From Opitutales bacterium (GTDB taxonomy: Bacteria; Verrucomicrobiota; Verrucomicrobiia; Opitutales; Opitutaceae), in the NCBI GenBank assembly GCA_018700525.1, contig JABITN010000105.1, forward strand, positions 1 through 64,000: DNA of 64,000 nucleotides, in the 5' to 3' direction. Under the pieces are notes generated by a model that was not told where the DNA came from, did not search any database, and saw only the letters and a list, made by a program, of their open reading frames with translations. Shown piece after piece: positions 60,837-64,000 of this stretch. The number at the start of each line of letters is the position of its first letter. The stretch's first letter is position 1. A program made the position numbers and the translations under genes.

Positions 60837-62085
60837 CGATCAACTCATCCACCAGTTTTAGGGAAGACCAAAGGGCGTCTTCATGAAAACCATCGCGAAA
60901 ATAGCTGCCGCAAAACCGAATGCGACTGTTCGTGTTGAGCCCAGGCAATCTATCCTTCGCACGTGTAGCAGCTTCGTCAAAGAGTGGATGCTCGTAAGTG
61001 GTTGAAAAACGTATTTTTTCGCGGTCAATTTCACCGTCGTAGTCGATGCTCACAAAATAATCTACGTCTGTTTCCAAATTCTGGAGACTGTTCATCCAAT
61101 AGTGCGTGGATGATTTCGAATTTCCAGTCGAATCCAAAGAGTGAAGTACGTTCCACGATGCCCATGCTTTCTTACTTCGCGGCATTACCGAATCACAGGT
61201 ATGCAGAACCGCCTTATTGCGATTGTACTTGAAGGCCGAAAGAGCGCTTTTCTGCGCAGAACTGGGGTCCCCTAAAAGAGCGAGAGCGTGATTGGCATGC
61301 GTTGCCACGATTATATAGTCATAGGTTTGTTTCTGCCCGCACTCATCGCAATAGTATGCCGTATCATTATCTTGATGGATACTGGCGATCGATTGACTCA
61401 GCAACGCCTCGTTTGGCAGGCGAGCCAAAAGCTTCTGCTTGTATTGCTCACTCCCGCTTTCGACGGTTTTCCACTGTAATTGAGTGCCAATGCCAAGCAT
61501 CCTGTGGTTTTGCATAAACTGGAGCAATGGCAGGGCTGGAAAATTCAGGATGCCTTCAGGGGGCGTTGACCATATCGCACCTGCCATCGGAAGGATGAAA
61601 TCGTTCATCACCGATCGACTTAAAGAATAATCCTTTGCGAACTCAGCCATTGTATACCGAGGCTCGGGGCCTCGAAGTATCAGTTCATCGGCTGCCTTAA
61701 AGAATTTGGTTATCTCACTGTAGAGATTCCAGTGCCGGAGGTTTACTAAGTTTCTTTTCTGAGCGAAAAACCCAGCGAATCCAGTGGATGAATACTCCAA
61801 ACGAGTATCGATATTCCGAACTCCGAATGACATTGATGTATTGTAACTGATCACTCCCAATTCACTGAACAGACGTACCAAATTGGGGTATGTCGTTTCG
61901 TTGAAGACCATAAAACCAGTGTCAATCGGAATACTTCTGTCCGACTCATGAACGTTCACCGTATTCGTATGCCCACCGGCGTAGCTATTTTTTTCTATAA
62001 GCGTAACATCAAATTGGTTACGTAGATAGTAAGCTGCGGCCATTCCAGCAATACCGGAGCCAATAACTGCGACGCTCTCCTTCAT
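60799..62085 (-). CDS. FAD-dependent amine-oxidase-like oxidoreductase of the CFA cluster
   Basis: I prefer ATG 62085 (MKESVAVIGSGIAGM), 2 bp after the MerR stop, over the TTG at 62091. The 428-residue flavoprotein has the dinucleotide motif GSGIAG (9-14), LIEKNSYAGGHTNTV and IDTGFMVFNETTYPNLVRLF. RIRFCGSYFRDGFHEDALWSSLKL closes the FAD site. This subgroup (NAD/FAD-binding protein next to DUF1365 and cfa) probably oxidises or isomerises fatty-acyl chains, like phytoene-desaturase relatives. UfaO-type oxidases of furan-fatty-acid synthesis are a possible functional parallel, not shown here. Confidence 0.92.
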   Translation of the reverse strand: MKESVAVIGSGIAGMAAAYYLRNQFDVTLIEKNSYAGGHTNTVNVHESDRSIPIDTGFMVFNETTYPNLVRLFSELGVISYNTSMSFGVRNIDTRLEYSSTGFAGFFAQKRNLVNLRHWNLYSEITKFFKAADELILRGPEPRYTMAEFAKDYSLSRSVMNDFILPMAGAIWSTPPEGILNFPALPLLQFMQNHRMLGIGTQLQWKTVESGSEQYKQKLLARLPNEALLSQSIASIHQDNDTAYYCDECGQKQTYDYIIVATHANHALALLGDPSSAQKSALSAFKYNRNKAVLHTCDSVMPRSKKAWASWNVLHSLDSTGNSKSSTHYWMNSLQNLETDVDYFVSIDYDGEIDREKIRFSTTYEHPLFDEAATRAKDRLPGLNTNSRIRFCGSYFRDGFHEDALWSSLKLVDELIDEKGGKREFLPL

Positions 62086-62087
62086 TC

Positions 62088-63026
62088 TCAATCAGAGGGT
62101 ACAACCAAATTGTCTTTCTCGCACAAATACAAAAGGGCATTCTCAACAATCGATCGAGCTTTAGCTATTTCCGAACCTAAGTAGGTGTGCACGTCGGCAT
62201 CCGCAGGAGATTCAATTTCGCAACGGCGGCAATAGTTCTCGAATGAGGCGAGACTGGCTACCAGCGCGGAAATGTGATGAGGACACTCGCACCTTATGTT
62301 GGGATTCGACGTTGCGATCGTAGCAAGTTGCTTGTCCGAGAACACTCGAGGAACAGACGGGATCCCGTTATCATCCGGCCCGTCCATCGGCGCGTTTTGG
62401 TGAGTTGCATTCACCATGGCCGCATGTAGGTAATGCGTGAGCAATTCTGTGGAGCAAGGCATACGAATGAGAAAATAGCCCGAAACGGAAAACTGCTGTA
62501 TAAGCTCGCGTGGAGCATAGTCATACAGAATGGCGATCGGCGTATTTGGGTTTTCGTGGCTGACTATCGTCACCGTTCTTCTGCTTTCCGCAATTGGCCC
62601 GTCCACAGCAATCACGATTATATCGGGGGCTCCCTCTTTCTCTGATACATATTTGAACTGAGCAGGGAGAATTGAAACCCAATCTTTCGCTCGCTCGCCG
62701 AATGGTAAAATACGGACAACCGTAGTGCGGGCCGACGACGCTTCAGTTTGGTTTGTTTGGTATTCGAGCAATCTGCTGCGTAATTCACCCAAACTAAGGG
62801 TCGCTATAGAACTGATAGCGTCGCCCATCCCTGTAAGCTTTTTCATAAGAGCAAGAATCTCTACCTGCTCTTGCGAGTACCGTCTTCTTCCTGTCGCAGA
62901 GCGGCTACTGGCTTGGATGAAATTTCTGCGCTCCCAAGTACGAAGCGTGTTCGCTGAAAGTCCCGTTATTTTCGATACTGCACCCACTTCAAAGTAGGGC
63001 AATTCTGTATTTTCAGATATGGTCAT
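62088..63026 (-). CDS. MerR-family regulator with a degenerate B12-type domain and a Cys/His-rich C-terminus
   Basis: 312 residues. The MerR helix-turn-helix (about 9-80) reads YFEVGAVSKITGLSANTLRTWERR. The middle domain (about 100-210) has the Rossmann-like layout of the CarH/LitR cobalamin domain but lacks the DxHxxG cobalamin-binding histidine motif. The C-terminus carries CECPHH (Cys246, Cys248, His250, His251) and CRRC (Cys266, Cys269), a possible metal or Fe-S site. It heads the lipid operon (2 bp to the next ATG), so it is autoregulated if it binds the boxes upstream. Probably a light/oxidant-responsive repressor or activator. Confidence 0.9.
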   Translation of the reverse strand: MTISENTELPYFEVGAVSKITGLSANTLRTWERRNFIQASSRSATGRRRYSQEQVEILALMKKLTGMGDAISSIATLSLGELRSRLLEYQTNQTEASSARTTVVRILPFGERAKDWVSILPAQFKYVSEKEGAPDIIVIAVDGPIAESRRTVTIVSHENPNTPIAILYDYAPRELIQQFSVSGYFLIRMPCSTELLTHYLHAAMVNATHQNAPMDGPDDNGIPSVPRVFSDKQLATIATSNPNIRCECPHHISALVASLASFENYCRRCEIESPADADVHTYLGSEIAKARSIVENALLYLCEKDNLVVPSD

Positions 63027-63070
63027 TTGACTTACTTAACTTTAACAATATTGGTGAATTTCGACCCGCG

Positions 63071-63126
63071 TGAACAATAAAAGAAGCAGTTCAAAACCAT
63101 ATTATTGTTCATAAACTGTTCAATAG
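63071..63126. promoter_or_regulatory. TGTTCAA/TGAACAA box cluster upstream of the MerR operon
   Basis: TGAACAATA (63071-63079) and TATTGTTCA (63103-63111) form a perfect 9-bp inverted repeat. AGTTCAA (63089-63095) and TGTTCAA (63117-63123) lie between or beside the arms, and a further TGAACAAT sits at 63241-63248 toward the lipocalin gene. Likely operator region for the divergent MerR operon and lipocalin. Confidence 0.55.
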
Positions 63127-63312
63127 TTAAAAACTGCCCGTTTTTCACCCAATTGCGGACAACTCTTAAAAGACAAACCGTGAGTAGGTTACAAAATTGC
63201 GGCTTCGACTGTCGATCCATTATAGACATTGGACAATCGATGAACAATTACGAATCGCTCATGAACCAATTCGCTTATTGAGTAAAATTTCAGATTGGCC
63301 ATAGTCAATCCT

Positions 63313-63858
63313 ATGAAAAGGATGTATAAGCCCCTTGTATTAATTACCGGACTACTCATTGGACTAACTGCATGCCGATCCAATGTTGATATCGCTGGTC
63401 CCAATCAAAAGCTCGCGGATAGCGTGGATTTGAAGCGCTTTCTCGGCAAGTGGTACGTTCACGGTTTCACCCCCACGTTTCTCGACAAGAACGCTGTGAA
63501 TGCTACGGAGACCTACAAACTGGGAGAGGATGGAAAGATAAACACCACTTACGCTTTTCGAAAACACGAGCCAGGCGGCAAGCAAAAGACCTACAAGCCC
63601 GTTGGCTGGGTTCATGACAAGAGGACCTCTGCGGAATGGAGAATGCGGTTTTTTGGACTCTTTACAGCTCCGTACTACATCCTCTACGTTGACGAAAACT
63701 ACGAAACGACCGTCGTAGGACATCCTAAGAAAGAGCTAGCGTGGATTATGTCACGCTCCCCCCAAGTGGAATCGGACACTTACAACCGGCTGCTAGACGA
63801 ATTGAAAAACCGAGATTACAAGCTGGAACGTTTCCGACGTATGCAGCAAGAATGGTGA
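63313..63858 (+). CDS. blc: Bacterial lipocalin (Blc-like lipoprotein)
   Basis: ATG 63313 (MKRMYKPLVLITGLLIGLTAC) gives a lipoprotein signal with lipobox LTAC, Cys21. The 181-residue protein has the lipocalin GxW motif (GKWYVHGF), NATETYKLGEDGKI, KPVGWVHD and YYILYVDENYETTVVGHP, ending with the C-terminal helix. It should sit in the outer membrane and bind lysophospholipids or fatty acids. Divergent from the MerR/CFA operon with a shared box-rich region, it fits a membrane-lipid repair role. Confidence 0.93.
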   Translation: MKRMYKPLVLITGLLIGLTACRSNVDIAGPNQKLADSVDLKRFLGKWYVHGFTPTFLDKNAVNATETYKLGEDGKINTTYAFRKHEPGGKQKTYKPVGWVHDKRTSAEWRMRFFGLFTAPYYILYVDENYETTVVGHPKKELAWIMSRSPQVESDTYNRLLDELKNRDYKLERFRRMQQEW

Positions 63859-64000
63859 GTCGTGAGGGATCCCCTCTACCGAAATAAAACTAGGCTAAAA
63901 ACTGTACACGCTTCCAAACGCATTAACATGGCCCAGCCTACTTTGAAGCTCGGAGCTCGACGTAACGAGACCGCCCTACTTTCTTCAGGGTGTTTCCCGA

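Noticed and set aside
63928-64000. ATG with an open frame running off the window end
   Set aside because: Only 24 codons, no recognisable sequence; cannot be told from chance.
1-64000. tRNA, rRNA, CRISPR arrays, transposases, phage genes
   Set aside because: Looked for and not seen; repeats present are palindromic units rather than regularly spaced arrays.

Overview
The window looks like a chromosomal segment of a marine or aquatic member of Verrucomicrobiota, most likely class Opitutia. The evidence is the mix of families: DUF1552/DUF1592 and DUF1501/PSD1 (DUF1549-DUF1553) gene pairs with CxxCH haem motifs, eight intact formylglycine-type sulfatases, a Rhodopirellula/Verrucomicrobium-type ECF sigma factor paired with a FecR-LamG membrane protein, and SSS symporters next to sugar epimerases. 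Shine-Dalgarno signals are weak, so most starts were chosen from signal peptides and gene spacing. I cannot name the species. I see no rRNA, tRNA, CRISPR or transposase.

Layout. (1) 0-8.2 kb: two DUF1552-DUF1592 pairs facing each other, with a truncated sigma-factor remnant behind the second. (2) 8.4-12.3 kb: a secreted beta-propeller protein, a glycerophosphodiester phosphodiesterase and a sulfatase. (3) 12.5-17.7 kb: a minus-strand catabolic block (SSS symporter, epimerase, PhyH dioxygenase, HSL-type esterase, NIPSNAP). (4) 17.9-23.2 kb: a LamG-like secreted protein, the ECF sigma/FecR-LamG pair, a membrane-anchored GH10 xylanase and an aldo/keto reductase. (5) 23.4-38.4 kb: a large beta-helix protein, four sulfatases, a DUF1501/PSD1 pair and a small HEAT-like protein. 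(6) 38.7-53.4 kb: a second epimerase-symporter module, an alpha/beta hydrolase, three sulfatases (one fused to HEAT repeats), a PQQ-type sugar dehydrogenase, an 802-residue duplicated propeller-like protein, and decayed copies of a TonB receptor and a sulfatase. (7) 53.6-64 kb: a small two-helix membrane protein, then a lipid and photo-oxidative-stress island: renalase-like oxidase, SOUL protein, chalcone-isomerase-like protein, desaturase, two CFA-type methyltransferases, DUF1365, FAD amine oxidase, an atypical MerR regulator and a divergent lipocalin.

How it fits together. Regions 1-6 read as a scavenging island for sulfated, substituted polysaccharides: sulfatases and hydrolases outside the cytoplasm, Na+-coupled uptake, and epimerase/dehydrogenase/dioxygenase steps inside. 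A 13-bp palindrome, GTCAAyrGTyGAC, occurs at six intergenic positions and ties symporters, epimerases, the dioxygenase, an esterase and sulfatases into one probable regulon whose regulator is outside the window. Region 7 looks like a separate MerR-controlled membrane-lipid modification operon. Its TGTTCAA/TTGAACA boxes recur in front of the SOUL/renalase pair 8 kb away.

The window also carries several families of dispersed palindromic repeats. One has inserted into the first codons of a DUF1592 gene, and one 142-bp repeat is present twice.
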